Shown piece after piece: positions 52,580-63,112 of a stretch of DNA of 64,000 bases. Position 1 is the first letter of the stretch; each line of letters starts with the position of its first letter. Below the pieces are notes generated by a model. That model ran no database searches and was not told the origin of the DNA. It was given only the letters and a program-made list of their open reading frames with translations. Position numbers and translations under genes: made by a program. Source of the stretch: Clostridium pasteurianum BC1 (lineage in GTDB: Bacteria > Bacillota > Clostridia > Clostridiales > Clostridiaceae); the NCBI RefSeq assembly GCF_000389635.1, contig NC_021182.1, positions 2,108,001 to 2,172,000 on the forward strand, written 5' to 3'.

Positions 52580-53059
52580 TTATTGAGGATAATTTAAAGT
52601 TTCATCAGTAATTTTTAAAAGTACTTCATTAAGATATTTTTTTACTACATATTTAGCCATAGGGAGATTCATATCAAGATAATTCCCACAATCTCTAGCA
52701 GCAGCACCTGGGATTTCTCCTTCATAATCTGCCACGAATTTAAATAAATTAATTAATAGATCTACTATATCTTTTGATTCATAATCTCCAGCAAGTATTA
52801 AATAGAAACCTGTTCTACACCCCATTGGTCCAAAATAAATAGTCTTTGCTGAAATATCTTTGTCATTTCTTAAATAAGTAGCAGCTAAGTGCTCTATTGC
52901 GTGAATCTCAGCAGTATTTAGTACTGGTTCAAGATTAGGTGTTGTAAATCTTAGATCAAAAGTAGTAATAATATTTTCACCAATAGTATCTTTTCTTGAA
53001 ACATATACTCCTGGTTTTAATTTTAAATGATTAACTGTAAAACTTGCTATTTTTTCCAT
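52580..53059 (-). CDS. luxS: S-ribosylhomocysteine lyase
   Basis: A 159-residue LuxS, normal length. The metal-site motif is NTAEIHAIEHLAATYLRN (His-x3-His), with the third ligand and active-site region in GPMGCRTGFYLI (the active-site Cys lies here and in the AARDCGNYLD segment). It cleaves S-ribosylhomocysteine to homocysteine and the AI-2 precursor in the activated methyl cycle. Standing alone with AGGGGGAAA upstream of its ATG. Interesting next to a window with a (broken) AI-2E-family gene, but that family name does not prove AI-2 transport. Confidence 0.97.
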   Translation of the reverse strand: MEKIASFTVNHLKLKPGVYVSRKDTIGENIITTFDLRFTTPNLEPVLNTAEIHAIEHLAATYLRNDKDISAKTIYFGPMGCRTGFYLILAGDYESKDIVDLLINLFKFVADYEGEIPGAAARDCGNYLDMNLPMAKYVVKKYLNEVLLKITDETLNYPQ

Positions 53060-53325
53060 TTTATATTTTCCCCCTCATAACTTGAGATATAATTTTGTTT
53101 ATTTAAATAAATCATAGTTATTTTACTATTGAAATGCTGATAATATTATATCAAAAAAATAGTTACCTTACAATTTTACCTTATGATAATAATGTAATAT
53201 AAGTGTATTTATTATATACCAATAAACATACAGGTACAATAGGTATAAAGAATTATAAATTGAAAACTGAAAATGTGGATGTTAAAATAATATTACTTAA
53301 TAGTAAATTAGGAGGGCAGAGTTAG

Positions 53326-54003
53326 ATGTTAAATAAGAAGAAATTAGCAGGTCTTGGAATGATTATAATAATTATTATACTAGGACTTATTGTATTAATA
53401 AGTCCTGTAAGATCAATAGCATGGAACAATAGCGACATTAGTTCAAATACTAAAGATAATTTTTTCAAATCACTGGATACAATACAATTTGATAGACAGG
53501 ATAATAATTTACATATTGGTTTTTTATTAACTGAAAAAGATTTAAATAATCTTTTATATGGAGCTATAAAAGATAAAATAAAGGTTAATGCAATGGAAAC
53601 GGATATAAATGCAGATAGTATAAGTATATATATCAATTCTTATCTATTTAATAAAATCTCAACACAATACATGTTAGAATTTATACCATTTACAAGTGGA
53701 GATAAGTTAGTATTAAATTTAAAAAGTGCTAAGATAGGGCGTATTTCCATACCTAAAAATTTAGTGTTGAATAGATTAAAAAAGAGTAATTCAAATTATA
53801 TGACAATTAATAATACTAATAATTCCATTAATATTGATGGAAAAATTCTTGAACCCTTTAAAATCAGCGACTTTAAGTTGGAAGGTGATAAGCTAAGATT
53901 TAATTTAACTTACTCAATAAAATCACTACAAGATATAAAAAATTTATTTTCATATGAAATACCAGATAATATTAAAGCTTATGCTGAAAATTTATTTAAA
54001 TAA
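53326..54003 (+). CDS. membrane-anchored protein, YpmS/DUF2140-like
   Basis: A 225-residue protein with one N-terminal transmembrane helix (AGLGMIIIIIILGLIVLISP) and an extracellular part. It has the LTEKDLNNLLYGAIKDKI motif, alternating strands (SIYINSYLFNKISTQYM, KLVLNLKSAKIGRIS), and LEGDKLRFNLTYSI near the end. This order resembles YpmS/DUF2140-type tubular-lipid-binding-like proteins, though the match is loose. Function unknown. Ribosome site AGGAGGGC. The gene is followed by a separate small gene at 54196. Confidence 0.6.
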   Translation: MLNKKKLAGLGMIIIIIILGLIVLISPVRSIAWNNSDISSNTKDNFFKSLDTIQFDRQDNNLHIGFLLTEKDLNNLLYGAIKDKIKVNAMETDINADSISIYINSYLFNKISTQYMLEFIPFTSGDKLVLNLKSAKIGRISIPKNLVLNRLKKSNSNYMTINNTNNSINIDGKILEPFKISDFKLEGDKLRFNLTYSIKSLQDIKNLFSYEIPDNIKAYAENLFK

Positions 54004-54195
54004 AATCGAAGAGGAGTTTCATATATTAAAAATATAGAAAATATTACCATTGGATAATAATTTAACAGTATTTATTTTACGCCTCATGCATATATATTGA
54101 ATAAGATTTACTTTAGTAAGAAACGCTCAGTAGAATATAAGTAAGTTTTATATCAATGTTATAATTAATAATTATATTATTAGGAGGCTTGATAA

Positions 54196-54543
54196 ATGAA
54201 CAAAAACTATTATAATAGTGATTTTTTTGCTAGACCTTATGAATATGAATGTCCTTATGATACTCCTTATGAAAATTTTCGTGAAATTCCAGCTTTTTCT
54301 TTAATAAATAATGGAAAAAATTTTTTCCCTATAATGGAAAGAAATTTTCTATTTAACGATGATTATAGTTTTGGCAGCATGTACGGCGCTAACGTAAATT
54401 ATAATTATAATCCAAATATAGATTGGAATATGTCCTATGAAGAGGATTTGCTACTTCAGAACATGAGAGGTTTTCGGTCTAAAAATTTTGGACCAGCAAT
54501 TGTGGCCATGCCAGCTATAATAGATTTTGATGAAGAAGATTGA
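54196..54543 (+). CDS. Tyr/Asn/Phe-rich hypothetical protein
   Basis: A 115-residue protein rich in Tyr, Asn, Phe and Asp, with NYYNSDFFARPYEYECPYD at the start and YGANVNYNYNPNIDWNM in the middle; it ends acidic (AIIDFDEED). There is no membrane segment. Such composition is common among spore-coat or exosporium proteins of clostridia, but I recognise no family. The ribosome site TTAGGAGG is strong. A terminator follows at 54609. Confidence 0.6.
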   Translation: MNKNYYNSDFFARPYEYECPYDTPYENFREIPAFSLINNGKNFFPIMERNFLFNDDYSFGSMYGANVNYNYNPNIDWNMSYEEDLLLQNMRGFRSKNFGPAIVAMPAIIDFDEED

Positions 54544-54608
54544 TAGAGAGTTCTGTAGCAATACCTGTATATATCCGTAATTTATTATTTATTTTCAGAT
54601 ACCTAAAG

Positions 54609-54655
54609 ATCCCCTTTAACTAAGAAGTTTATTGAGTTAATAAAAGGGGTTTTTA
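54609..54655 (+). terminator. rho-independent terminator
   Basis: CCCCTTT (54611-54617) pairs with AAAGGGG (54643-54649), extended inside by AACT/AGTT, then TTTTT. It follows the 54196 gene. Confidence 0.75.
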
Positions 54656-54734
54656 GGTTATATATTTTTACAGTGTAAAAGGAAATTATGATTTTGTGTA
54701 GAATTAAAATAATAGAAAGAAAAGAGGTGGAGGT

Positions 54735-55253
54735 ATGTTTGATGTAAATATAAAATATGGGGATTTTAGTATTTCAAGTGTAGAAAGAGAAGATGTTAAA
54801 CATATACAACTGTGGTATAATAACCAAAAATCTTTTCTATACAATAGTAATGATTATTTAGGAACCAATGAATTTTACGAAAGATTTTTAGAATATTACA
54901 TGAGTGAATGTGAAATTTTTTTAAAGATAATAAAAAGAAATAATATAATTGGAATTTTTAGAGGAAGAATTGAATTTAAAAATAAAAATATAGTATGGGC
55001 ATCCTGCTTTGCTATGGAATCAGCTTCATTAGATAATAATGAAGGAAATATTATATTAGATAAAATATTAAAGTATTTCTTACATAATTTTGGTATAGAA
55101 GACTTTCTAATAGGTGTTTCAGTAAAGGATAAAAAAATATTGAATGTATTGAAAAATAGTGGTTTTCAAATGGTAAGAATAAGTAATGATTTTTTTATGA
55201 ACGAGAGTAATAATGGAAATGCAGTCATATTAAAAAAGAAAATATATAACTAG
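54735..55253 (+). CDS. GNAT-fold acetyltransferase-like protein
   Basis: A 172-residue protein of GNAT-like layout: DFSISSVEREDVKHIQLWYNN at the start, a central strand pair (EIFLKIIKRNNIIGIFRGRI, then VWASCFAMESA), and the C-terminal acetyl-CoA region VSVKDKKILNVLKNSGFQMV, the usual 'N..A..LY...GF' element. The acetyl-CoA loop (R/Q-x-x-G-x-G/A) is not evident, so activity is uncertain. Stand-alone gene upstream of the SPOR-domain gene; a substrate cannot be named. Confidence 0.65.
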   Translation: MFDVNIKYGDFSISSVEREDVKHIQLWYNNQKSFLYNSNDYLGTNEFYERFLEYYMSECEIFLKIIKRNNIIGIFRGRIEFKNKNIVWASCFAMESASLDNNEGNIILDKILKYFLHNFGIEDFLIGVSVKDKKILNVLKNSGFQMVRISNDFFMNESNNGNAVILKKKIYN

Positions 55254-55280
55254 TGATCAATATATCTTAAATTCCTAGTA

Positions 55281-55324
55281 TAAATTTTACTATATTAAAA
55301 TATATTTTATAGTAGTAAAATTTA
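55281..55324. promoter_or_regulatory. hairpin ahead of the SPOR-domain gene
   Basis: TAAATTTTAC (55281-55290) pairs with GTAAAATTTA (55315-55324), ending just before the GGGGGATG ribosome site. It may be a weak terminator of the preceding gene or affect translation. Confidence 0.4.
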
Positions 55325-55337
55325 GGGGGATGAGAAG

Positions 55338-56021
55338 ATGAGATATACTAGATATGATATAAAAAGAAAAAAAAAAGGTAACAAGTTTTACATTGTAGCC
55401 GTATTTATAGTATTAATTTGTGCAATACTAATTGGTACTCTTATATCAAATATATTCTTAAAGAACAATAGCAGTGTAGTGGGAAGTTCACAAAGTAAAG
55501 CAGTCTTTAATCAGAATAATTCAGTAGATTTTGTATTTTTACAATGTGGTACATTTACAAAGAAAGAAAATGCACAGGATTTAATGAATAAGCTTGGTAA
55601 AATTGGAAATCCTTTTGAGGTTGAGGATAATGGAAATATAAGAGTTATGTTTGGTTTTTACGATAATAAAAAGGATTATGATGCTGCTGTAAAACTTTTA
55701 GGGGATAATAAATTTGAGGCACAGGATATAAATTATAGTCTAAGTAAAAATGATGTCTGTGATTCACAAATAATAAGTATTTTAAATGCAAGTTTACAAG
55801 TTATAAACAAAACCTATGATAAAGATGTTAAAGAAGTTCAAACTGCTGCGCTAAAGGATTGGACCAAAAAACTTGATAAAGTAGATGGAAATTATAAAAA
55901 TAAAATAGTTCTAGAAGAAATGAAACAACATATAGATAAGCTTCCTGCAAGTTTTTCAAAGGATAATGCAAATGCGGACAAAGTATTTTTGTATTCGCAG
56001 TTTAAAAAATTGTCTAAATAG
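55338..56021 (+). CDS. SPOR-domain membrane protein
   Basis: A 227-residue bitopic protein: a basic N terminus (YTRYDIKRKKKGNKF), one transmembrane helix (VAVFIVLICAILIGTLI), and a SPOR-like domain at about 65-125 (DFVFLQCGTFTKKENAQDLM, IRVMFGFYDNKKDYDAAVKL). A helical C-terminal part follows. SPOR domains bind denuded glycan strands at division septa. Its place just ahead of maf-radC-mreBCD is common in clostridia and fits a role in cell wall growth or division. A terminator follows directly. Confidence 0.85.
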   Translation: MRYTRYDIKRKKKGNKFYIVAVFIVLICAILIGTLISNIFLKNNSSVVGSSQSKAVFNQNNSVDFVFLQCGTFTKKENAQDLMNKLGKIGNPFEVEDNGNIRVMFGFYDNKKDYDAAVKLLGDNKFEAQDINYSLSKNDVCDSQIISILNASLQVINKTYDKDVKEVQTAALKDWTKKLDKVDGNYKNKIVLEEMKQHIDKLPASFSKDNANADKVFLYSQFKKLSK

Positions 56022-56023
56022 CT

Positions 56024-56052
56024 AAAAGTCTGCGAAAAAGCAGACTTTTTAA
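56024..56052 (+). terminator. rho-independent terminator
   Basis: AAAAGTCTGC (56024-56033) pairs with GCAGACTTTT (56040-56049), then TTAATT. It terminates the SPOR-domain gene. Confidence 0.87.
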
Positions 56053-56116
56053 TTGAAAACAAACTAAAAAATTTTTATTAATAACTTATATAAATACTTG
56101 TTTAAAGGTATATTAA

Positions 56117-56248
56117 ATGATAAACTATATTAGACACAGAAAGGTTCAATTTAATGGGGGATATGGCAATATAACTGGTAAAGACTCAAAATATTTCATA
56201 TTTCTTATTTTGCTGATAGAAATAGGCGTGAGCATTGTAATTATATAG
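56117..56248 (+). CDS. possible 43-residue small membrane protein
   Basis: ATG 56117, with AAAGGT eight bases before it, opens a 43-codon frame: MINYIRHRKVQFNGGYGNI and then one hydrophobic helix, YFIFLILLIEIGVSIVII. After the TAG the same frame continues for 19 more codons (AVQGFRLLVLKGCVYYM), so it may be a longer gene cut by a stop. No family recognised. The remaining gap to 56434 shows nothing else. Confidence 0.35.
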   Translation: MINYIRHRKVQFNGGYGNITGKDSKYFIFLILLIEIGVSIVII

Positions 56249-56434
56249 GCCGTACAAGGTTTTAGATTGCTAGTTCTTAAAGGGTGTGTCTATTATATGT
56301 ACAATTAAACCTATCTTCTTGTTATTAAGCTTTTAAGTCTAACATTGAGCAGCAAACTTTAATGTCAATATTATTATCCTGATGGGAGTAATATTAGTAA
56401 TAATGATATATAAAAAATATTAGGAAGTGAAAGT

Positions 56435-57016
56435 ATGAATTTGATTTTAGCTTCGTCCTCTGAAAGGAGAATAGAGCTTTTAAAGAGAATTACTGAAAAT
56501 TTTAAAGTTATTCCAAGTAATTTCGATGAAAAGAAAATTGAGTTTAAAGGTGATGTTCCTAAATACGTTATGACTTTGGCAGAAAGCAAAGCAAAGGAAG
56601 TTAAAAATACAATAGCTGAGAGAAAAGATGCTTTTATTATAGGTTGTGATACAGTTGTTGCATTTGAAAATCTTATTTTGGGGAAACCTAAAGATGAAAA
56701 TGATGCATTTGGAATATTAAAGAGGTTAAGTGGCAATATTCATAATGTGTATACTGGTGTTGCAATACTGGATTTAAATTCTGGTAAGACGAAAACAGAT
56801 TATATGTGCACAGAGGTGAAGTTTTCTGCTTTGACTGATGAAATGATTAAGAAATATGTATGTTCTGGAGAATGTTTAGATAAAGCAGGTGCCTATGGCA
56901 TACAAGGTAACGCTGCAGTTTTTGTAGAATCTATAACTGGATGCTTTTACAATGTAGTTGGATTACCACTTAATAAATTGAGTAAAATGTTTGGGGAGAT
57001 GGGAATAAGTCTATAA
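56435..57016 (+). CDS. maf: Maf-family nucleotide pyrophosphatase
   Basis: A 193-residue Maf/HAM1-fold enzyme. Motifs: [17 protein letters not shown], the acidic [42 protein letters not shown] and [20 protein letters not shown]. It hydrolyses non-canonical or dTTP/UTP-type nucleotides; in Bacillus the gene sits in the same maf-radC-mreBCD order. It starts at ATG after AGGAAGTG and is 14 bases ahead of radC. Confidence 0.94.
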   Translation: MNLILASSSERRIELLKRITENFKVIPSNFDEKKIEFKGDVPKYVMTLAESKAKEVKNTIAERKDAFIIGCDTVVAFENLILGKPKDENDAFGILKRLSGNIHNVYTGVAILDLNSGKTKTDYMCTEVKFSALTDEMIKKYVCSGECLDKAGAYGIQGNAAVFVESITGCFYNVVGLPLNKLSKMFGEMGISL

Positions 57017-57030
57017 AGGAAGGTACAGTA

Positions 57031-57717
57031 TTGGCTAATTCTCTTAAAATTATGGATTTACCCGAAAATGAAAGACCGAGAGAAAGACTTTTTAGATATG
57101 GTGCTGAGGTTTTGTCTAACAGTGAGCTTTTAGCTATTATATTGAGAAGTGGTACAGTTAAGGAAAATATTCTAAGTTTATCAAACAGGTTATTAAAGCT
57201 TAATGGTGGGCTCGACGGATTGTTGAACTTAAATGTAGAAGAACTTTTACAAATTGATGGAATAGGTATGGCTAAAGCAGTACAAATAATTGCGTTAGGT
57301 GAGCTTACAAGAAGGTTTGGTACATATAGATCTGGAGATACCTATAGCATTTCAAAGCCTAAGGATGCTGCTGATTTGGTGATGCGGGAAATGAGAAGTC
57401 TAAACAAAGAGGTACTTAAGGTTATTTTATTGAATACAAAGAATGTAGTTATCAGAATAGTAGATGTATCTGTTGGAAGTTTGAATTCTTCTATAGTACA
57501 TCCAAGAGAAGTGTTTCATAGTGCTATTTTAGCTCATAGCGCTTCCATTATAATATGTCATAATCATCCGTCAGGTGATCCAACACCTAGTGCTGAGGAT
57601 ATTAATATCACTCATAGGTTAAAAGAATGTGGTAAAATAATAGGTATTGACCTTTTAGATCATGTTATTATTGGTGATAGAATTTATGTAAGTTTAAAGG
57701 AAAAAGGAATTTTGTAA
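57031..57717 (+). CDS. radC: RadC/JAB-domain protein
   Basis: A 228-residue RadC-family protein. It has a helix-hairpin-helix region (LLQIDGIGMAKAVQIIALGE) and a JAB/MPN-type metal domain with HSASIIICHNHPSGDPTPSAED (His-x-His-x10-Asp). The exact function is unsettled; it is no longer thought essential for DNA repair. TTG start at 57031 after AAAGGAAGG, 14 bases from maf. Confidence 0.94.
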   Translation: MANSLKIMDLPENERPRERLFRYGAEVLSNSELLAIILRSGTVKENILSLSNRLLKLNGGLDGLLNLNVEELLQIDGIGMAKAVQIIALGELTRRFGTYRSGDTYSISKPKDAADLVMREMRSLNKEVLKVILLNTKNVVIRIVDVSVGSLNSSIVHPREVFHSAILAHSASIIICHNHPSGDPTPSAEDINITHRLKECGKIIGIDLLDHVIIGDRIYVSLKEKGIL

Positions 57718-57739
57718 GTTTGAAAGGAGAAAAATTTAA

Positions 57740-58753
<1,014 letters not shown>

Positions 58754-58755
58754 AG

Positions 58756-59601
58756 ATGAAATTTGTGAAAAATAGACTGGCAGTAACAATTATTGTTCTG
58801 TCAGTTAGCTTTTTGGTGCTAATAGGCTTTAGTGTAAAAAGACAAAATGCTTCCTTAGTGGAAAATGGTGTGGGGGTTACGTTAAATTCAGTACAGGGTG
58901 TTATTTATAAAGGAATGAGTAATGTAAAAGATTGGCTAGGGTTTATAACCCATTTTTCTCAGATAAAACAGGAAAATGAGCAGCTAAAGAAACAGAATAC
59001 AGATATGCAAAAAAAGGTATCCGCATATGATTCTCTGCAAGCAGAAAATCAAAGATTAAGTAGTGATTTAAATTTTATACATCAAAATCAAGGATATAAT
59101 TATATTACCTGTAATGTTACGAGTAACGGTGCAAATGGTCTATTAGATATTTATATAATAGACAAAGGTAAAAATGATGGAGTTAAGAATGGATTAGTAG
59201 TGGCTACTCCTGATGGAATTGTAGGTAAGGTAATAAGTACAGGAGACAATTGGAGCCAGGTTGGAGCTTTGAATAATCCAAATGTTCAAATAGCAGGTAA
59301 GATTCAAAGTACTGGTGTTATGGATGGTATTGTAGATGGATATATAGATGCTAGTAAAAATAAATTAGCTAAGCTGGACAACATGAATCAAGATACAGAT
59401 GTAAAGGTAGGAGATACTATAGTAACTTCTGGTGTTGGTAACTTTTATCCTAAAGATATGCCAATAGGAAAAGTTACCAGTGTAGCTGTTGATAACACTA
59501 AAATTATTAAATATGCTATATTAAAACCATTTGTGGATTTTAATAAATTACAAGAGGTATTCATTGTTGTACCAAAGAATACCAGTCAAATACAGTACTA
59601 G
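58756..59601 (+). CDS. mreC: rod-shape-determining protein MreC
   Basis: A 281-residue protein with one N-terminal transmembrane helix (RLAVTIIVLSVSFLVLIGF), a coiled coil at about 70-115 (QIKQENEQLKKQNTDMQKKV), and a beta-barrel domain with GLLDIYIIDKGKNDGVKNGL, VVATPDGIVGKVI and GDTIVTSGVGNFYPKDMPIG. It is the periplasm-facing scaffold that links MreB to PBP2. It starts two bases after mreB. Confidence 0.95.
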   Translation: MKFVKNRLAVTIIVLSVSFLVLIGFSVKRQNASLVENGVGVTLNSVQGVIYKGMSNVKDWLGFITHFSQIKQENEQLKKQNTDMQKKVSAYDSLQAENQRLSSDLNFIHQNQGYNYITCNVTSNGANGLLDIYIIDKGKNDGVKNGLVVATPDGIVGKVISTGDNWSQVGALNNPNVQIAGKIQSTGVMDGIVDGYIDASKNKLAKLDNMNQDTDVKVGDTIVTSGVGNFYPKDMPIGKVTSVAVDNTKIIKYAILKPFVDFNKLQEVFIVVPKNTSQIQY

Positions 59602-59611
59602 GGTGATATAA

Positions 59612-60103
59612 ATGAAAAAGGTTTTAATTTTAATAATTTTGATTTTTGGACTTACAATTGTAGATAATGCCATTATGCCTTTCGCTGCTGTTTATGGATA
59701 TTATCCTAGTTTACTGCTTATCTTTGCTCTAAGCTACAGCATTATAAATGATAGATGGTCGGCAATGGTGATTGGCATAATTACTGGGGCATTACAAGAT
59801 ATATTTTTTCTTAACACTTTTGGAATTAATACTTTGCTTAATATGCTTTTATGTGTACTCGCAGGAGAAATAGGCAGGAACTTGTTTAAGGAGAAGAAGT
59901 TAATGCCTGTTTGTGCTATATTTGCATTAACTCTATTAAAGGGAATATTGATTTGGGTAATACTATATATGCTTCATATACAAATGAATGTATATAATGC
60001 AATATTCGTTGCAGTATATAGCTTCTTTATAGCAATATTTATGTATAAATGTATATTTAATTTATGTAAAAAAGATTATATGATACGCAATTGGAAATTT
60101 TAA
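59612..60103 (+). CDS. mreD: rod-shape-determining protein MreD
   Basis: A 163-residue membrane protein with five helices. Family features: an ILIFGLTIVDNAIMPFAAVY first helix and GALQDIFFLNTFGINTLLNM (the conserved G-x-x-x-D motif). It belongs to the MreBCD-PBP2 elongasome. The start is ATG with AGGGTGATA upstream. Its last 30 bases recur upstream of the second mrdA copy at 63052-63112. Confidence 0.93.
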   Translation: MKKVLILIILIFGLTIVDNAIMPFAAVYGYYPSLLLIFALSYSIINDRWSAMVIGIITGALQDIFFLNTFGINTLLNMLLCVLAGEIGRNLFKEKKLMPVCAIFALTLLKGILIWVILYMLHIQMNVYNAIFVAVYSFFIAIFMYKCIFNLCKKDYMIRNWKF

Positions 60104-60116
60104 GAGTGGTGATTTT

Positions 60117-62867
60117 ATGATAAAAAATAGAAAAAAAAGAAAAATATTAAGCAGATATACTGTTTTGGTTATAATCATGGTAATTGCATTTTCGGCTATA
60201 GGAGCACAATTGTTTAATTTGCAGATAACAAATGGCGCATACTATATTGTACAATCAGACACTAAAGCTCGTAAACTCATACCGCAGGAAGGTCCAAGAG
60301 GAACAATTACAGATAAAAATGGAATAAAGCTTGCTGACAATGTTCAGAGTTATGAGGTCACTTTTACTGATACTACTGATAGTGAAAATCAGTTTTTCCC
60401 TACCATGTCACAGGTTTTTAAAATATTAGATGATAATGGTGAAAGTCAGGATGACAGCTTTCCGCTAAAGGTTAATCCCTACAGATTTGAATTCAATACC
60501 AGTGATCCTAAATCTATACAGACCTTGCAAATTAGATTTTTAAAGGATAGAGGTTTTCAGGATCCAATACTTAAAAGTAAGTTTAAAGGTAAAAAGGAAA
60601 CAGATTTAACAGCTTCGGAAACAAGTGATCTTAACAATGAACTCCTTAAGATTACGCCTGAACAGGTTTTTAATCAGCTTTTAAAAAATTATAATATAGT
60701 AAGTGGTGTTTCAAAAGTCAATAGCAAATACACTGTGAATGATTTAAGGAGATATTTAATAGTAAAAGATGCAATAAAGATGAATAGTTTTTCTGGATAT
60801 AAGCCTGTGCCTATTGCAAGTAATATCAAAAAGAGCACAGCTCTTATATTTTGGCAAAAGTTATCGGACTTATCTGGAATAAATGCAGATATTCAGCCAA
60901 TGAGAAGCTATCCTTATGGAGCTCTTGCTTCTTCAGTTCTTGGATATATAAGTAAGATAAGTGCTACAGACCAAAATAAATATGCTGCCAAAGGCTATGA
61001 TGTCAGCAGTGATTATGTTGGTGCTTCAGGGATTGAAGCAGCCTTTGAAAATAATCTAAGAGGTACTAATGGAGGAGACGTAGTTCAGACAGATAAGCAG
61101 GGAAGGATTATTAGTAAATTATCCACTAAACCTACAAATCCAGGACAAAATGTACAGCTTACTTTAGATGCAAATGTACAATATGCTACAGAGCAGGCGC
61201 TTCAAAATGAAATGACATATTTACAGAAACAAGGAACAGTTGGTGGAGATCAAAATACAACCAATGCTACAAGAGGAGCAGCAGTAGTCATTGATGTGCA
61301 CACTGGGGCAATATTGGCACTTGCCAGTCTTCCGGGCTTTGATCCAAATATTTTTGCCAATCCAAATGGAGTAAATCAAAGTGCAATAAGCCAATATTTT
61401 AATCCTAATTATGAACAGATGGCACAGGCTAAAGGTATGCCTCAAAGTCTAATTGATTTCATGTTCCCTGTGGATACTAGTATTAAGGGTAATACGACCA
61501 TAAGAAATGATAAATATGATTATTTTCCAAAGCCTTTATATAATTATGCTACTATGTCCTTGTTGCCGCCAGGTTCGACCTTTAAACCTTTAGCCGCAGT
61601 TGCAGGACTTCAATCAGGGGTTATAAATGCAAACACATTGGTAAACGATCCAGGATATTTTACTGGAGATGGTGGAAATAAAATTCAATTTCTTTCTGAT
61701 GGTCCGCATGGTCTTGTTAATGTAGTTAGAGCACTAACTGTATCAAGTAACCCATATTTTATGACTGTTGGTAGGGACTTAAAAAACCAGAAGGGTGCGG
61801 ATGCCTTAGCACAATATGCATGGCAATTTGGCTTGGGGGCTAATCCTAATGGAGGAAATGCTAGTACAGGAATTGAAATACCGGAAAATTTTGGACAGGT
61901 ATATAATACAATATCTCAGAGAAATATTAATTCCACACAGTTCCTTTTAAATATAGAACAATATCTAAGCACTGGTACGGATTATTCTGGTGATAAACTA
62001 CCACAGGTAGATTTATATGACAGAGGCAATGACAGTAAAAAGGTTTCAGATATTAAAACGCAGATAAAGAATTCCATAAAAAATACTATTAAAAATGTAG
62101 ATGAGAGTAATAAATTTACTCAAAATAATAAACCTTATATCACTTCTTTTACTAATTTATTTAAACAGTTGTCTCAGGAAACTGGTAAGAACTTAAGTGA
62201 TGCTAATATAAATGATATTGTAAATAAGGTAGTAATTCAGCAGATGGGAATGGCAATTGAAGATTTGACACCCAAATATAATTATCATATTTACAATGCT
62301 TCCATAGGTCAAGGTATAGATAATTTTACACCATTACAGATGGCAAATTATGTAGCTACTCTTGCCAATGGAGGAACTAGATATAAGGTTCATTTAGTGG
62401 ATAAGATAACAGATGCTAATGCAAAAGTGGTAAGTCAAACTAAGCCAGAGATATTGAATAAAGTTGACATGAGTCCTGAAACTAGAAGCTTGGTTATGCT
62501 AGGTATGAGTCAGGTTACAGGTGGAGCAGGAGCAGATGGTACAGCAGCAGCAGCTCTTGGTGGTTTTAACAGTTACATTCAAACTGCAGGTAAAACTGGT
62601 ACGGCTCAAGTAGATACTACTATACAGGCAAAAACAGGTAGATCAGACTATGGTTGGTTTGTAGGCTATGCACCAGCTAATAATCCACAAATAGCTGTTT
62701 CAGTAGTTATATTTGATGGTGGCTATGGTAGTGAAGCTGCCAAAGTAGCTAAAGGAATCTATGAAGGTTATTTTAAGGATCAGCTTACTAAAATGAATTA
62801 TCCATTTGATATAAATACTACTTTACCTGTAACAGCAGGTGAAAACAATACCTCATCAAATAAATAA
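60117..62867 (+). CDS. mrdA: penicillin-binding protein 2 (elongasome transpeptidase)
   Basis: A 916-residue class B PBP, longer than usual (600-720). One transmembrane helix (RYTVLVIIMVIAFSAIGAQL) is followed by the dimer/pedestal domain with QEGPRGTITDKNGIKLADN. The transpeptidase has the active Ser in LPPGSTFKPLAAVAGLQ, SxN in TVSSNPYF, and AGKTGTAQVD. Extra length comes from inserts of about 150 residues in the pedestal and about 100 between the SxN and KTG boxes (Ser/Asn/Lys-rich, DDYTGDK-like). It crosslinks lateral wall peptidoglycan with MreBCD. Ends in a terminator at 62888. Confidence 0.95.
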   Translation: MIKNRKKRKILSRYTVLVIIMVIAFSAIGAQLFNLQITNGAYYIVQSDTKARKLIPQEGPRGTITDKNGIKLADNVQSYEVTFTDTTDSENQFFPTMSQVFKILDDNGESQDDSFPLKVNPYRFEFNTSDPKSIQTLQIRFLKDRGFQDPILKSKFKGKKETDLTASETSDLNNELLKITPEQVFNQLLKNYNIVSGVSKVNSKYTVNDLRRYLIVKDAIKMNSFSGYKPVPIASNIKKSTALIFWQKLSDLSGINADIQPMRSYPYGALASSVLGYISKISATDQNKYAAKGYDVSSDYVGASGIEAAFENNLRGTNGGDVVQTDKQGRIISKLSTKPTNPGQNVQLTLDANVQYATEQALQNEMTYLQKQGTVGGDQNTTNATRGAAVVIDVHTGAILALASLPGFDPNIFANPNGVNQSAISQYFNPNYEQMAQAKGMPQSLIDFMFPVDTSIKGNTTIRNDKYDYFPKPLYNYATMSLLPPGSTFKPLAAVAGLQSGVINANTLVNDPGYFTGDGGNKIQFLSDGPHGLVNVVRALTVSSNPYFMTVGRDLKNQKGADALAQYAWQFGLGANPNGGNASTGIEIPENFGQVYNTISQRNINSTQFLLNIEQYLSTGTDYSGDKLPQVDLYDRGNDSKKVSDIKTQIKNSIKNTIKNVDESNKFTQNNKPYITSFTNLFKQLSQETGKNLSDANINDIVNKVVIQQMGMAIEDLTPKYNYHIYNASIGQGIDNFTPLQMANYVATLANGGTRYKVHLVDKITDANAKVVSQTKPEILNKVDMSPETRSLVMLGMSQVTGGAGADGTAAAALGGFNSYIQTAGKTGTAQVDTTIQAKTGRSDYGWFVGYAPANNPQIAVSVVIFDGGYGSEAAKVAKGIYEGYFKDQLTKMNYPFDINTTLPVTAGENNTSSNK

Positions 62868-62887
62868 AAAATATATAAGTTTAAAGA

Positions 62888-62936
62888 CATCATAAAATCC
62901 AGGTTTAAACTACATGGATTTTATGATGCTTTTTTG
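62888..62936 (+). terminator. terminator between the two mrdA copies
   Basis: CATCATAAAATCC (62888-62900) pairs exactly with GGATTTTATGATG (62916-62928), then CTTTTTT. It ends the mre operon before the second mrdA. Confidence 0.87.
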
Positions 62937-63112
62937 TTATGAAATCTATTTAAATTTTGAGAATAAATGTTTTTATTATTTAAAAACACTAAACATGAGA
63001 GAAGGATTTTTAATAGATTACGTTGAAATATAATAAAAGTTTAAATATTTTTAGATTTATGTAAAAAAGAGTACATATATTTAATTGGAAATTTTACGAG
63101 AGTGGGGATGTT

